Positions 16,384-23,858 of a stretch of DNA of 64,000 bases are shown here, in pieces. Where the stretch lies: NCBI GenBank assembly GCA_045543615.1, contig JAZPXL010000041.1:1-64000 (forward strand). Reading direction: 5' to 3'. This stretch comes from CAG-390 sp045543615 (GTDB lineage Bacteria > Bacillota > Clostridia > Oscillospirales > CAG-272). The notes below the pieces were generated by a model that saw only the letters and a program-made list of their open reading frames with translations, made no database searches and was not told the origin of the DNA. Positions within the stretch are counted from its first letter, which is position 1, and every line of letters begins with the position of its first letter. The position numbers were made by a program, and so were the translations under genes.

Positions 16384-16670
16384 AGCGTGTTTGTATCGCT
16401 CTTATCAGATTCTATCAGAAATACCTGTCCCCATTAAAATCGCACCCCAGCTGTCGGTTTACGCCGACTTGCTCTGCCTACGCCATTGAGGCGTTTACTA
16501 AACGTGGCTTTTTCGTGGGATTTGCTCTTACTGTCTGGAGAATACTCAGGTGCAATCCATTTTGCGCAGGAGGATATGATCCCGTACCGGAGAGTGGATT
16601 TTCAAACAAGGGGAAAATACCCGTGGGACAATCACTTAGTGACAATGACGAGAGAGATGACGACTCTTAA
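16380..16670 (+). CDS. yidD: Membrane protein insertion efficiency factor YidD
   Basis: A 96-residue YidD. It assists insertion of inner-membrane proteins by the Sec/YidC route from the cytoplasmic face. The family signature is clear: IRFYQKYLSPL, CRFTPTCSAYAIEAF with its cysteines, and CNPFCAGGYDPVPE. The start overlaps the rnpA stop by 4 bp, so translation is coupled. The final 25 residues are polar and look family-variable. Confidence 0.95.
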   Translation: MKRVCIALIRFYQKYLSPLKSHPSCRFTPTCSAYAIEAFTKRGFFVGFALTVWRILRCNPFCAGGYDPVPESGFSNKGKIPVGQSLSDNDERDDDS

Positions 16671-16699
16671 ATCGTCAAATATTTATGTGAGGAAATCAA

Positions 16700-17905
16700 A
16701 TGGGAATTATTGACACACTCCTTTGTTGGGTTGGTGCATTCCTCGGCTGGCTTGACTCTATAACGGGCAACTATATGATAGCACTTTTCTTATTTGCTTT
16801 TGTAGTTGAGATAATTATGCTGCCCATTGGTATCAAGCAACAGCTAAATCAGCGTAAGCAAGCAATGCTGCGTCCAAAGGAAATGGCAATTCGCAAAAAG
16901 TATGCAGGTCGTGATGACCGTGCCACACAGATGAAGATTACCGAGGAGATACAGGCTATGTATCAGAAGGAAAACTTCAATCAGTTTGGCGGATGTCTTC
17001 CTATGCTTTTGCAGCTTCCAATCATTCTGGCTCTTTACCAGGTAGTTATCAATCCCCTCCACTATGTTCTCGGCGTAAGCACAGAGGCGATCACAGCTAT
17101 GCAGCATTATATAAGCACAGCAGTTGATGCAGGTGGACTTGGACTTGAAACCTCCAAGGGTACAATCGAGATAATCTCTCTTCTCAAGAGCAACGGTATT
17201 GCATTCTTTGAGGGTATTGTAGAGTATGTTGACGCCAACGCAGAGACACTCAAGATAAGCCTCAGTGGTGCTGAGGTGCTTGAGCAGTTTGAGGCGATTA
17301 TGAATCATCTCCCCGATTTCACCATCGGTGGAATTGACTTGGCAAAGATCCCGACAATTACAGAGCCGAGCTGGCTCTGGCTCGTTCCCGTTCTCACCTT
17401 CGCTGTTTACTTTGCAAGTATGAAGCTCAACCGTCTGTTCTCCTATCAGCCCACAACGGGTAACACCGAGGCTGACAAGCAGGCAGGCTGCTCCAATAAG
17501 ATGATGGATATTGCAATGCCTCTTATGAGCGTTTACATTACATTCATCGTTCCTGCCGCAATCGGCGTATATTGGATATTCAAGAGCCTTATCGGCACAC
17601 TCAAGCAGTTCATCTTCAGCAAGACCATCAAAATGCCCGTCTTCACAGAAGAGGACTACAAGGAAGCCGAGAGAGAGTACGGTGGCAAGCCATCAAAAGA
17701 AAAGAGACCGAAGGTCAATGTTACATCGACAAAGGGCAACCCCAATTCGCTCTTCCATATGGACGATGAGGACTATGTACCTCCCGTAGAGGAAGAAGAG
17801 GAGAGCGAGGATGCTCCCGATGATGCAGTACCCGGCGGAAGCGACACACCTATCAGCACAGCACCTCTGAAGGACGATCCCAAGAGGGGCAAAAAGAAAA
17901 AGTAA
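16700..17905 (+). CDS. yidC: Membrane protein insertase YidC/OxaI
   Basis: A 401-residue YidC/Oxa1-type insertase. Hydrophobic segments lie near residues 25-45, 95-115, 220-240 and 265-295. The family signature FGGCLPMLLQLPIILALYQ is present, and the cytoplasmic hairpin (RPKEMAIRKKYAG) follows the first segment. There is no lipobox at the N-terminus, unlike Bacillus SpoIIIJ. A roughly 100-residue loop between the second and third segments and a long acidic then basic C-terminal tail (DDEDYVPPVEEEEE ... KRGKKKK) are notable; basic tails can contact ribosomes. GAGGAAAT precedes the start. Confidence 0.95.
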   Translation: MGIIDTLLCWVGAFLGWLDSITGNYMIALFLFAFVVEIIMLPIGIKQQLNQRKQAMLRPKEMAIRKKYAGRDDRATQMKITEEIQAMYQKENFNQFGGCLPMLLQLPIILALYQVVINPLHYVLGVSTEAITAMQHYISTAVDAGGLGLETSKGTIEIISLLKSNGIAFFEGIVEYVDANAETLKISLSGAEVLEQFEAIMNHLPDFTIGGIDLAKIPTITEPSWLWLVPVLTFAVYFASMKLNRLFSYQPTTGNTEADKQAGCSNKMMDIAMPLMSVYITFIVPAAIGVYWIFKSLIGTLKQFIFSKTIKMPVFTEEDYKEAEREYGGKPSKEKRPKVNVTSTKGNPNSLFHMDDEDYVPPVEEEEESEDAPDDAVPGGSDTPISTAPLKDDPKRGKKKK

Positions 17906-17939
17906 ACCATATCAAAACCTAAGTAAGAGGAAATTTATT

Positions 17940-18587
17940 GTGAAAAAAGAAATTTCAGTAAAGGCTAAGACGGTTGAAGAAGCAATAGCCCTGGCAGCCG
18001 AGCAGCTCGGCGTAAAGGCAGAACAGCTTGAATACACCGTTACTGTCGAGCCTAAGAGAGGCTTTCTCGGAATTGGCTCGAGTGATGCCGAGATACTTGC
18101 AAGCTACACTCCCAAGGGAGAGAAGTGCGCGATTGACTTCATCAACACGATAATTGCAGATATGCAGCTTACAGCGACAGTCGATGTCAGCTATGGAGAC
18201 GGTGGAGAGCTTATAATCAACGTAAGCGGAGAGGGCACAGGCGTGCTCATCGGTCACCACGGCGACACACTCGACTCGCTCCAGTATCTTCTCAATCTCG
18301 CCGCAAATCGCCGTGACGAAGGCGAGAAGCGTGAGTACCTCAAGGTAACACTCGACATCGAGGGCTACCGTGCAAAGCGTGAGGAGACACTCCGTGCTCT
18401 CGCACGCAAGCAGGCAGAAAAGGTTCTCAGATACAAGAGAAGCGTTATGCTTGAGCCGATGAACCCCTACGAGAGAAGAATTATTCACTCTGAGGTTCAG
18501 TCGATCCCCGGCGTAAGCACAAATTCTATCGGCAGCGAAAACAATCGCAAGATCGTTATCTATCTTGACAACAGCTCAGCCGAGTGA
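17940..18587 (+). CDS. jag: RNA-binding protein Jag (KhpB)
   Basis: A 215-residue protein with the three Jag parts: a Jag-N domain (KKEISVKAKTVEEAIALAAEQLG, with FLGIGSSDAEI), a KH domain around GEGTGVLIGHHGDTLDSLQYLL, and an R3H domain with MNPYERRIIHS. KhpB partners with KhpA in RNA binding linked to cell elongation; in Bacillus it lies next to yidC as here. It starts with GTG, with AGAGG 9 bp upstream. Its transcript is followed by a hairpin before mnmE. Confidence 0.95.
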   Translation: MKKEISVKAKTVEEAIALAAEQLGVKAEQLEYTVTVEPKRGFLGIGSSDAEILASYTPKGEKCAIDFINTIIADMQLTATVDVSYGDGGELIINVSGEGTGVLIGHHGDTLDSLQYLLNLAANRRDEGEKREYLKVTLDIEGYRAKREETLRALARKQAEKVLRYKRSVMLEPMNPYERRIIHSEVQSIPGVSTNSIGSENNRKIVIYLDNSSAE

Positions 18588-18595
18588 TAAGACAG

Positions 18596-18629
18596 AGGGA
18601 CTGTTGCCACGGCAACAGTCCCTATTTTT
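18596..18629 (+). terminator. Terminator or attenuator between jag and mnmE
   Basis: Perfect 13-bp stem AGGGACTGTTGCC / GGCAACAGTCCCT with a 2-nt AC gap (a 4-nt loop in practice), followed by ATTTTTC. It lies between the jag stop and the mnmE ribosome binding site, so mnmE expression depends on readthrough or an unseen promoter. Confidence 0.85.
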
Positions 18630-18646
18630 CTGATATAGGAGGAAAA

Positions 18647-20053
18647 ATGGCTCTCTTTAGCACAGAATTTGACACCATAGCAGCCATCTCGACACCGTAC
18701 GGTAAGGGTGGAGTTGCACTTGTTCGCATATCGGGTAGTGCCGCAGTTGAGGTTGGCGAAAGAATATTTGCCGCCAAAAACGGCAAGAGGATAGGCGAGT
18801 GCAGACCGAGAACGGCGATTTTTGGTGATATTATAGATCCAAGCGATAAAAGAAGTATAGACAGCGGACTTTGCACATTCTTCAAGGCTCCCGCATCGTT
18901 CACGGGAGAGGACACTGTGGAGATATGCTGTCACGGTGGAATACTTGTCAGCCGTGCAGTGCTCGGCGCAGCACTTGCAGCAGGAGCAAGACGAGCTGAG
19001 GCAGGCGAGTTTACCAGACGGGCGTTTGCCGCAGGAAAGCTGACACTTAGCGAGGCTGAGGCTCTCGGTATGCTGCTTGATGCAGGAACGGATGCACAGC
19101 TGAAGCTTTCAAGAGGTGGTATGAAGGGTGCGCTTTCGGCTGAATGCGACGTCCTTAGGGGCGAGATTATGACCTTGCTTGAGGATATTTATGCGAGAGT
19201 TGACTTTCCGGAGGAGGACCTCGGAGTAATACCAATGGACGAGGTTGAGAGCAGGCTTTGCGCTCTTATCTCAAGGGCGAGCAGTCTTTCTGCCACATAT
19301 AAGACGGGCAGAGCCGTCGCAGAGGGCATCCCTGCTGTTATTTGCGGACGAACAAATGCAGGTAAGAGCACCCTTTATAATCTGATGGTCGGTAGCGATG
19401 AGGCTATTGTTACGGATATAGAGGGCACAACGAGGGACGTGCTGACGGCCACCGTCTCGTTTGGCGACGTTACACTCCACCTCTCCGATACGGCAGGCCT
19501 CAGGGATACTGAGGAGGAGGTCGAGAGAATAGGTATTCGCAGAGCTGAGGAAAAAATTGATACGGCTGAGATCGTCTTCTTCCTTGTCGACGGCTCAAAA
19601 GCACCCGTGGAGGATGACGTGCGACTTGCAGAGAGACTTCGCAATCACACAGGTGCTGTCATAGCAATACTAACAAAGGCCGACCTTGATGTAAACGAGG
19701 ACGCCGTGGCGATAGCAGAGAGCTTTGAGATGAACCTGAGATTGTCAGTAAAGACGGGCGAGGGTACGGACTCTCTTCGTGCGATGGTAAGAAAGCTTTA
19801 TATAGACGGAGAGATAGACACCGAAAATGACGCCGTGATAGCGTCGGCAAGACAACACGATGCACTACTGCGTGTAATTGACGCACTCAGAGAGGGCGAG
19901 GGCGCACTTAGAGAGGGATTTCCACCCGATGTTGCAGGCGTTTGCCTTGAGGATGCGGCAACAAGACTCTCGGAGCTTGACGGACGGGGAGTCGGTGCTG
20001 TCGGTGCTGATATAGCAGACGGAATATTCTCACGCTTCTGCGTGGGTAAATAA
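18647..20053 (+). CDS. mnmE: tRNA modification GTPase MnmE
   Basis: A 468-residue MnmE (TrmE), the GTPase partner of MnmG in wobble-uridine modification. The N-terminal folate-binding domain begins FDTIAAISTPYGKGGVALVR. The G domain has GRTNAGKST (234-242), the EGTTRD switch and DTAGLRDT. The C-terminal CVGK (465-468) carries the catalytic-type cysteine. The start at 18,647 follows AGGAGG at ideal spacing; an upstream in-frame extension has no such signal. mnmG is not next to it, unlike in most Firmicutes. Confidence 0.96.
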   Translation: MALFSTEFDTIAAISTPYGKGGVALVRISGSAAVEVGERIFAAKNGKRIGECRPRTAIFGDIIDPSDKRSIDSGLCTFFKAPASFTGEDTVEICCHGGILVSRAVLGAALAAGARRAEAGEFTRRAFAAGKLTLSEAEALGMLLDAGTDAQLKLSRGGMKGALSAECDVLRGEIMTLLEDIYARVDFPEEDLGVIPMDEVESRLCALISRASSLSATYKTGRAVAEGIPAVICGRTNAGKSTLYNLMVGSDEAIVTDIEGTTRDVLTATVSFGDVTLHLSDTAGLRDTEEEVERIGIRRAEEKIDTAEIVFFLVDGSKAPVEDDVRLAERLRNHTGAVIAILTKADLDVNEDAVAIAESFEMNLRLSVKTGEGTDSLRAMVRKLYIDGEIDTENDAVIASARQHDALLRVIDALREGEGALREGFPPDVAGVCLEDAATRLSELDGRGVGAVGADIADGIFSRFCVGK

Positions 20054-20086
20054 GAAAACAGGTCGCAAAAGCGACCTGTTTTCTTA
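20052..20086 (+). terminator. Terminator after mnmE
   Basis: Perfect stem AAGAAAACAGGTCGC / GCGACCTGTTTTCTT with AAAA loop. It begins within the mnmE stop codon and ends 7 bp before the stop of the convergent lipoprotein gene; the T-rich arms allow use in both directions. Confidence 0.9.
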
Positions 20087-20092
20087 TGCCGA

Positions 20093-21313
20093 TCATCCAA
20101 AGAGGATAACGGGGTTTTTGAGATAATCGCGATAAATTTCGTTCTGAACAACAGCGTTTCTGCGCATAATAAGGTTTTCAAATACGCCTGTACCACCGTC
20201 TTTCTTGACATCGAGAATGGACTTGTAGGTTGCGTTGGACTTGAAGTCTGCACGTCCGTTGGTAACAACGGAGTTGAACTTGCCGTCAACCTCAAAGAAT
20301 ACCTGCTTGCCACCTGCATTTGTCCACCAGAACGCCTGGCAGTTGTGGAAGATGGAGGAAACGCCATCCTTGAGCTTGAAGCCGATAGCAAACTGATCGC
20401 TGTAACAATAGTCATACCAGTTGTAGCCACCGAGATCCCAGAAGCCGCAGCTGTTCTTGAAGAAGCTCTCTTCAAAGGAGGACTCGAAATAGAGAGGATG
20501 GATGTTACGGAAAATGTTGGCGTTGGCAGTTACCTTGACACCGACATAAACCTTGCCGATACGCATATTGGTAAATGTGTTGTCGCAGCCCTCACAAAGA
20601 ACGCCGATGGAGTCGTTCTTGCCGGTGCCGACGATGTTGACGTCTTCAATATCGTGGTCGGAGGAGCCGTTGTTTACACCGTATTTGATGTGAATACCGA
20701 TAACGGCGTTTTTGATGGAGATATCACGAACGAGAGTTTCACGGCCGGCCTCAAGACAGATACCGTATGCTCGGCTGTTGCAGTCGAGGATACCACCGAT
20801 AAAGGAGTAGTTGCTGCCGGCAGCAGAGATGTTGTTAGCCTTGGAATCAAGTCCACCGAGGCTGAACATAGGCTTACCGTAGGAGAAAGAGCTTGACGCC
20901 TTGATCTTTGCGAAGTCGGACATAAGAATGGAAACACTCTTATTGGACGCAGCAGAGGTCTTGATGGTAGAGCCGATGATATATGTACCGTCGGGGAAGA
21001 AGATTGTGCGATTGGGGTTGTCATCAATGATCTTCTGAATATCTGCAGCGAGGTCGCGACTCGTGTTGGGAGTGATGTAGTCGGTTACAACAACATACTG
21101 CGAGCTTAAAGCAGGATCAACAGTTGAAGACTCAGGAGAAGTTGTGGTGTCATCGGCAGCATCACTGTCGGGTGTTGTGGAATCGTCGGGAGTGGGATCA
21201 GTCTCGACAGGCTTGCCACCGTTTGTCTGGCATCCATAGAGGCCGACTATCCCAAACAGGGTCAAAAATGCGAGAGTGAAGCAAGAGATCTTCTTGAACA
21301 ACAGTTTTTTCAT
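20093..21313 (-). CDS. Secreted lipoprotein with a predicted right-handed beta-helix
   Basis: A 406-residue lipoprotein. The signal peptide ends in a lipobox (LYGC, about residue 27), followed by a Thr/Ser/Asp-rich linker to about residue 70. The rest looks like a pectate-lyase-3/glycosyl-hydrolase-28-type beta-helix. It opens with ITPNTSRDLAADIQKIIDDN and TIFFPDGTYII, a common first turn of such folds, then short repeats with Asn ladders. Substrate unknown, probably a polysaccharide. ATG 21,313 follows AAAGGA and a strong promoter; a longer reading frame upstream would run through the tRNA gene and is not credible. Confidence 0.85.
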   Translation of the reverse strand: MKKLLFKKISCFTLAFLTLFGIVGLYGCQTNGGKPVETDPTPDDSTTPDSDAADDTTTSPESSTVDPALSSQYVVVTDYITPNTSRDLAADIQKIIDDNPNRTIFFPDGTYIIGSTIKTSAASNKSVSILMSDFAKIKASSSFSYGKPMFSLGGLDSKANNISAAGSNYSFIGGILDCNSRAYGICLEAGRETLVRDISIKNAVIGIHIKYGVNNGSSDHDIEDVNIVGTGKNDSIGVLCEGCDNTFTNMRIGKVYVGVKVTANANIFRNIHPLYFESSFEESFFKNSCGFWDLGGYNWYDYCYSDQFAIGFKLKDGVSSIFHNCQAFWWTNAGGKQVFFEVDGKFNSVVTNGRADFKSNATYKSILDVKKDGGTGVFENLIMRRNAVVQNEIYRDYLKNPVILFG

Positions 21314-21379
21314 AGTAAAGTCCTTTCGTTTGAATAATGCAATACGCACACACGAGAAAACCAGGTTTGCGCATAAATC

Positions 21380-21408
21380 ATTATAACATAAAGAAAACAA
21401 AAAGGCAA
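21380..21408 (-). promoter_or_regulatory. Promoter of the beta-helix lipoprotein gene
   Basis: Reverse strand TTGCCT (21,408-21,403), 17 bp, TATAAT (21,385-21,380), about 65 bp before the start. Confidence 0.75.
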
Positions 21409-21558
21409 GCGAAAAGAGAAAAAATGGCACAAAATTATTAATGGCGAGAGAGATCGGAAGAGAGGGTCGAAAAAGAATAAGGGAAAAAGGCAGAAAGACA
21501 AAACGTAAAAAGATAAAGCAGAAGATAAAAAATGAAAAAAGATAAAAAAATGCAAAAA
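21406..21558 (+). other. Purine-rich tract
   Basis: About 150 bp in which the plus strand is almost all A and G (for example GGAAGAGAGGGTCGAAAAAG). It separates the divergent lipoprotein and tRNA promoters. No gene or conserved motif seen. Similar but shorter tracts lie at 11,140-11,260 and 52,262-52,310. Confidence 0.6.
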
Positions 21559-21562
21559 GGTA

Positions 21563-21591
21563 TTGATTTTTGAGAAGATATGTGCTATAAT
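21563..21591 (+). promoter_or_regulatory. Promoter of tRNA-Trp
   Basis: TTGATT at 21,563-21,568 and TATAAT at 21,586-21,591, 17-bp spacing, 10 bp before the tRNA. Confidence 0.85.
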
Positions 21592-21601
21592 ATTTCAAGT
21601 T

Positions 21602-21677
21602 AGGGGTATAGCTCAGTTGGTAGAGTACTGGTCTCCAAAACCATGGGTCGTGGGTTCGAGTCCTTCTGCCCCTGCCA
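21602..21677 (+). tRNA. tRNA-Trp (anticodon CCA)
   Basis: A 76-nt tRNA. The acceptor stem AGGGGTA pairs with TGCCCCT, with discriminator G and encoded CCA. The D arm is GCTCAGTTGGTAGAG, the anticodon loop CTCCAAA gives CCA, and the T arm has GGTTCGAGTCC. The outermost anticodon-stem pair appears to be a C-T mismatch, which is unusual but tolerable. It has its own promoter and a terminator directly after the CCA. Confidence 0.96.
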
Positions 21678-21719
21678 AAAAGAAAAGTCGCGCGCGTAAG
21701 CAAGCGGCTTTTCTTTTTG
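21677..21719 (+). terminator. Terminator of tRNA-Trp
   Basis: Stem AAAAAGAAAAGTCGC pairs with GCGGCTTTTCTTTTT (one G-T wobble) around a 12-nt loop, ending in T-rich sequence. Confidence 0.8.
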
Positions 21720-21826
21720 TATTATTCATTTTTCATTATTCATCATTCATTATTCATTAACTTGCGCGCCTTTTCTAATGAAGAATGAATAATGAAGCCG
21801 CTTCGCTAATGAATAATGAATAATTG
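21720..21826. repeat. Imperfect long inverted repeat built from ATTATTCAT units
   Basis: The left arm repeats ATTATTCATT and TTCATTATTC in the T-rich sense; the right arm has AATGAATAATGAA several times in the complementary sense. A short GC spacer (CTTGCGCGCC) lies between. The arms can pair over tens of bases in several registers. No coding signal. Confidence 0.75.
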
Positions 21827-21865
21827 AGGTAGCTTTTCTCCCGTTGGGCGAAAAGCGATTTTTTA

Positions 21866-21894
21866 TTGCAAAATTCGCATATTTGTGATATAAT
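21866..21894 (+). promoter_or_regulatory. Promoter of the four-helix-bundle gene
   Basis: TTGCAA at 21,866-21,871 and TATAAT at 21,889-21,894, 17-bp spacing. A hairpin with arms GCTTTTC / GAAAAGC and a T-run sits just upstream (21,833-21,865) and probably insulates it. Confidence 0.8.
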
Positions 21895-21918
21895 AATATC
21901 ATAATCGGAGGTGCAGCT

Positions 21919-22284
21919 ATGAAAGAAAATTTACTGATTGATAAATCAATTGCTTTTGCGTCCCGCATTATCAAACTTCATCAATACCTCATCAAAACAA
22001 AAAAGGAAACCATTATTTCAAAGCAAATCGTTCGCAGTGGAACAAGCATTGGAGCGAATATCAACGAGGCAAATTACGGTCAGAGCAAAGCGGACTTTAT
22101 TGCAAAAATGCACATTGCACTCAAGGAAACTGCCGAAACAGAGTATTGGCTCAAACTGCTTAAGATGTCGGAATATATAACCGAAGATATGGGAAACTCC
22201 CTGTTAGGTGATTGTTTAGAGATAAAGAGAATGTTGATTGCTTCGATTAATACGGCGAAGGAGAATTGTGATGCCCAAAAGTAG
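21919..22284 (+). CDS. Four helix bundle protein (23S rRNA intervening-sequence protein family)
   Basis: A 121-residue all-helical protein with the family hallmark RSGTSIGANINEANYGQSK (about residues 38-56) and a following ALKETAETEYWLKLL helix. The family was first seen encoded in intervening sequences of 23S rRNA genes and includes free-standing copies and accessory proteins of diversity-generating retroelements; the biochemical role is not established. No rRNA or reverse transcriptase is nearby, so this is a free-standing copy. CGGAGGTG precedes the start. Its end overlaps the next gene by 14 bp. Confidence 0.92.
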   Translation: MKENLLIDKSIAFASRIIKLHQYLIKTKKETIISKQIVRSGTSIGANINEANYGQSKADFIAKMHIALKETAETEYWLKLLKMSEYITEDMGNSLLGDCLEIKRMLIASINTAKENCDAQK

Positions 22285-22675
22285 AGAATATGCATCTCAT
22301 TATCCCGACTGGTATTGGACAACCGGACTTCACGATGCGAGCATTGTAGGTGTTGAATCGTTTGAATTTCCGTTTGATTATAACAAATTTATCGGAGAAA
22401 AAAGCAAATACAATCGAAATCTCTTGGTGTTAAAAATAAACGCAAAAGGCGCGCTTTACGACACCTCCGTGGAGGAAATCCGCCTTTACAACTACAAGAT
22501 TTTAACACCAGACATATCTCTCGAAGGCAGGAAAACAATTTGGTGGTTGGCAGATATACTGAGTGAACAAGATGACTATTACATCTTGGAGATAACTTTA
22601 CAAGATTTTGATTCATTCCCCGAAAATTTCACCTTTAAGATCAAATTTTATCGAGCAGAAGTCAAAAGAAAATGA
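22271..22675 (+). CDS. Small protein of unknown function
   Basis: A 134-residue soluble protein I do not recognise. Features: Trp/Tyr-rich start (YPDWYWTTGLHDASIVGVES), alternating hydrophobic strands (LLVLKINAKGALY, YYILEITLQDF) that suggest a beta-rich fold, and a basic end. The LHDA-x-I pattern occurs in some small immunity-like or structural proteins, but that is too weak for a call. ATG 22,271 follows AAGGAG at 7 bp; it overlaps the four-helix gene, so the two are translationally coupled. Confidence 0.75.
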   Translation: MPKSREYASHYPDWYWTTGLHDASIVGVESFEFPFDYNKFIGEKSKYNRNLLVLKINAKGALYDTSVEEIRLYNYKILTPDISLEGRKTIWWLADILSEQDDYYILEITLQDFDSFPENFTFKIKFYRAEVKRK

Positions 22676-22689
22676 TATCGAGAATGGTA

Positions 22690-22745
22690 GGCACCTTTTG
22701 TTCGCTTTTACCTCGATTTTTGACCTTTTATCACGTTTAAGGCAA
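22690..22745 (+). repeat. Conserved 55-bp intergenic segment, copy 1
   Basis: CACCTTTTGTTCGCTTTTAC to CCTTTTATCACGTTTAAGGC. The same string with few changes follows the next gene at 23,472-23,527, and its last part recurs near 26,770 (CTCGTTTAAAGCAAAAAATC). Each copy runs straight into a terminator hairpin. Confidence 0.8.
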
Positions 22746-22774
22746 AAATCCAAGTCGAAAGACTTGGATTTTTT
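22744..22774 (+). terminator. Terminator with the shared AATCCAAGTC stem, copy 1
   Basis: Stem AAAAATCCAAGTC / GACTTGGATTTTT, loop GAAA. Near-identical terminators lie at 25,115-25,146 and 26,787-26,817. Confidence 0.9.
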
Positions 22775-22785
22775 CATTTGTGTCC

Positions 22786-22874
22786 ACAGGACACAACATC
22801 ATTTGCGTGCAACGCACGCAACATCATATTTGCGAAGCGAAAAACATCATATCGCCGCGAGGCGATGCATCATT
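22786..22874 (-). repeat. Hairpin-linker array A2 (four hairpins, reverse sense)
   Basis: Hairpins TTGTGTCCacaGGACACAA, TGCGTGcaaCGCACG, a TTGCGaagCG stem and ATCGCCgcgaGGCGAT, joined by ACATCAT-type linkers. These are the reverse complement of the GATGAT linkers in array A1. The last linker runs directly into the -35 box of the next gene's promoter (CATCATTTGACA). Confidence 0.8.
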
Positions 22875-22902
22875 TGACATACAAGCGAATTTATGCTATA
22901 AT
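22874..22902 (+). promoter_or_regulatory. Promoter at the end of array A2
   Basis: TTGACA at 22,874-22,879 and TATAAT at 22,897-22,902, 17-bp spacing: perfect consensus elements, 25 bp before the start codon of the next gene. Confidence 0.9.
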
Positions 22903-22926
22903 AAGACAAAGAAAGGCGGTGGAAAA

Positions 22927-23451
22927 ATGAAAACAGAGTCAAAAAACATATTAACACGAGAAAACTGTAAAGCAGAGCTTAAGCAGTTATCCAAATCAAG
23001 GCTAATGCAAGATTCGGTTGTGTTGGCAGTATTACTGTTGATGTTTGTTCCACTTTTTCTTTTATCGATGTATTTAGCCAAATATATTTTAATTTTGGGA
23101 ATTGGTTTTGCTTTGATATGTACAATTTTTCCCGCCATGTTTGTTTATAGAATTATACGAGATGTGACGTTCTCAAAAATGATCGAGCAAAACGGCTTTT
23201 CAATTGTGAAGGATACTGTTTCTCGCATATCTCTTGATGAAATTCCCAAAAGTTATGACGAAGGTCGTGATACGGTTAACGTGATTTATTTTACAAAACA
23301 CGGAAGATGCGTTGCTCCAAAAGTAAGAACTCCCTTTGAACTTTCTACCCCGGGCGATGAATTTTATCTTGTTGTACTACGTAAAACAGAGGAAATTGTC
23401 TTTGCCTATAATTCCATGATGTACGACTGTAACGAATTAGATGTAACCTAA
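22927..23451 (+). CDS. Two-helix membrane protein of unknown function
   Basis: A 174-residue protein: cytoplasmic-type basic N-terminus, two adjacent transmembrane segments (about residues 28-48 and 52-75), and a soluble C-terminal domain of about 95 residues with beta-type segments (VNVIYFTKHGRCVAP, EFYLVVLRKTEEIVFAYN). No catalytic motif seen. ATG 22,927 follows AAAGGCGGTGG; a longer frame from 22,780 would read through array A2 and is not credible. It sits alone between two hairpin-linker arrays. The layout resembles the other accessory membrane proteins at 23,859 and 26,255. Confidence 0.82.
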   Translation: MKTESKNILTRENCKAELKQLSKSRLMQDSVVLAVLLLMFVPLFLLSMYLAKYILILGIGFALICTIFPAMFVYRIIRDVTFSKMIEQNGFSIVKDTVSRISLDEIPKSYDEGRDTVNVIYFTKHGRCVAPKVRTPFELSTPGDEFYLVVLRKTEEIVFAYNSMMYDCNELDVT

Positions 23452-23471
23452 TGAAAAATCTTAGGGGCTTC

Positions 23472-23527
23472 AGACACCTTTTGTTCGTTTTTACCTCTGC
23501 TTAGACACCTTTTATCACGTTTAAGGC
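23472..23527 (+). repeat. Conserved 55-bp intergenic segment, copy 2
   Basis: CACCTTTTGTTCGTTTTTAC to CCTTTTATCACGTTTAAGGC. Matches copy 1 at 22,690-22,745 at most positions. Confidence 0.8.
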
Positions 23528-23529
23528 AA

Positions 23530-23562
23530 AAAATTGCGAGAACAACGTTCTCGGAATTTTTT
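23530..23562 (+). terminator. Terminator of the 22,927 gene
   Basis: Stem AAATTGCGAGAAC / GTTCTCGGAATTT with one mismatch, followed by TTTT. It occupies the same position in the module as the AATCCAAGTC terminators but has a different stem. Confidence 0.75.
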
Positions 23563-23565
23563 TAT

Positions 23566-23793
23566 CCAAGCCGCAGGCTTGGCATATCATCACGACGCAG
23601 TCGTGGATATCATCAGCCCCTTTGGGGCTGTATCTCATCACGCGCCAGCGTGCATCTTACCTGCGGCTTGATGATATACCGCAACAAGTTGCGGATGATA
23701 TACAATGCTTCGCATTGATGATATACCGCAACAGGTTGCGGATGATATACAAGGCTTCGCATTGATGATATACACGCCTTCGGCGTGATTTGG
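23566..23793. repeat. Hairpin-linker array A3 with an orientation switch
   Basis: The left half has CCAAGCCgcaGGCTTGG, CACGACgcaGTCGTG, CAGCCCCtttGGGGCTG and CACGCgccaGCGTG, joined by ATATCAT-type linkers. The right half has CGCAACaaGTTGCG, AATGCttcGCATT, CGCAACagGTTGCG, AAGGCttcgcATT and ACGCCttcGGCGT, joined by GATGATATAC. The linker sense flips near 23,655-23,670. AAGCCGCAGG (23,568) and CCTGCGGCTT (23,660) form an inverted repeat around the left half. Confidence 0.85.
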
Positions 23794-23803
23794 CTCGAAA
23801 CGG

Positions 23804-23832
23804 TTGAAATGTTTACAAAGTTGTGGTATAAT
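23804..23832 (+). promoter_or_regulatory. Promoter after array A3
   Basis: TTGAAA at 23,804-23,809 and TATAAT at 23,827-23,832, 17-bp spacing, 27 bp before the start of the next gene. Confidence 0.8.
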
Positions 23833-23858
23833 GAAAATACAGAATGGAGGCATCGCCT

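Larger units (their letters stand above)
23452..23858. other. Intergenic module between two accessory genes
   Basis: 407 bp without a gene, made of the same parts as the gap before it: the 55-bp segment (23,472-23,527), a terminator (23,530-23,562), a long hairpin-linker array (23,566-23,793) and a promoter (23,804-23,832). Confidence 0.8.

Noticed and set aside
18596..18629. T-box or other riboswitch in front of mnmE
   Set aside because: Only a simple hairpin with a T-run; no specifier loop or AGGGUGG-type T-box element.
20093..21703. 536-residue reading frame on the minus strand
   Set aside because: The upper part runs through tRNA-Trp and its promoter. The true start is the ATG at 21,313 with AAAGGA and a promoter behind it.
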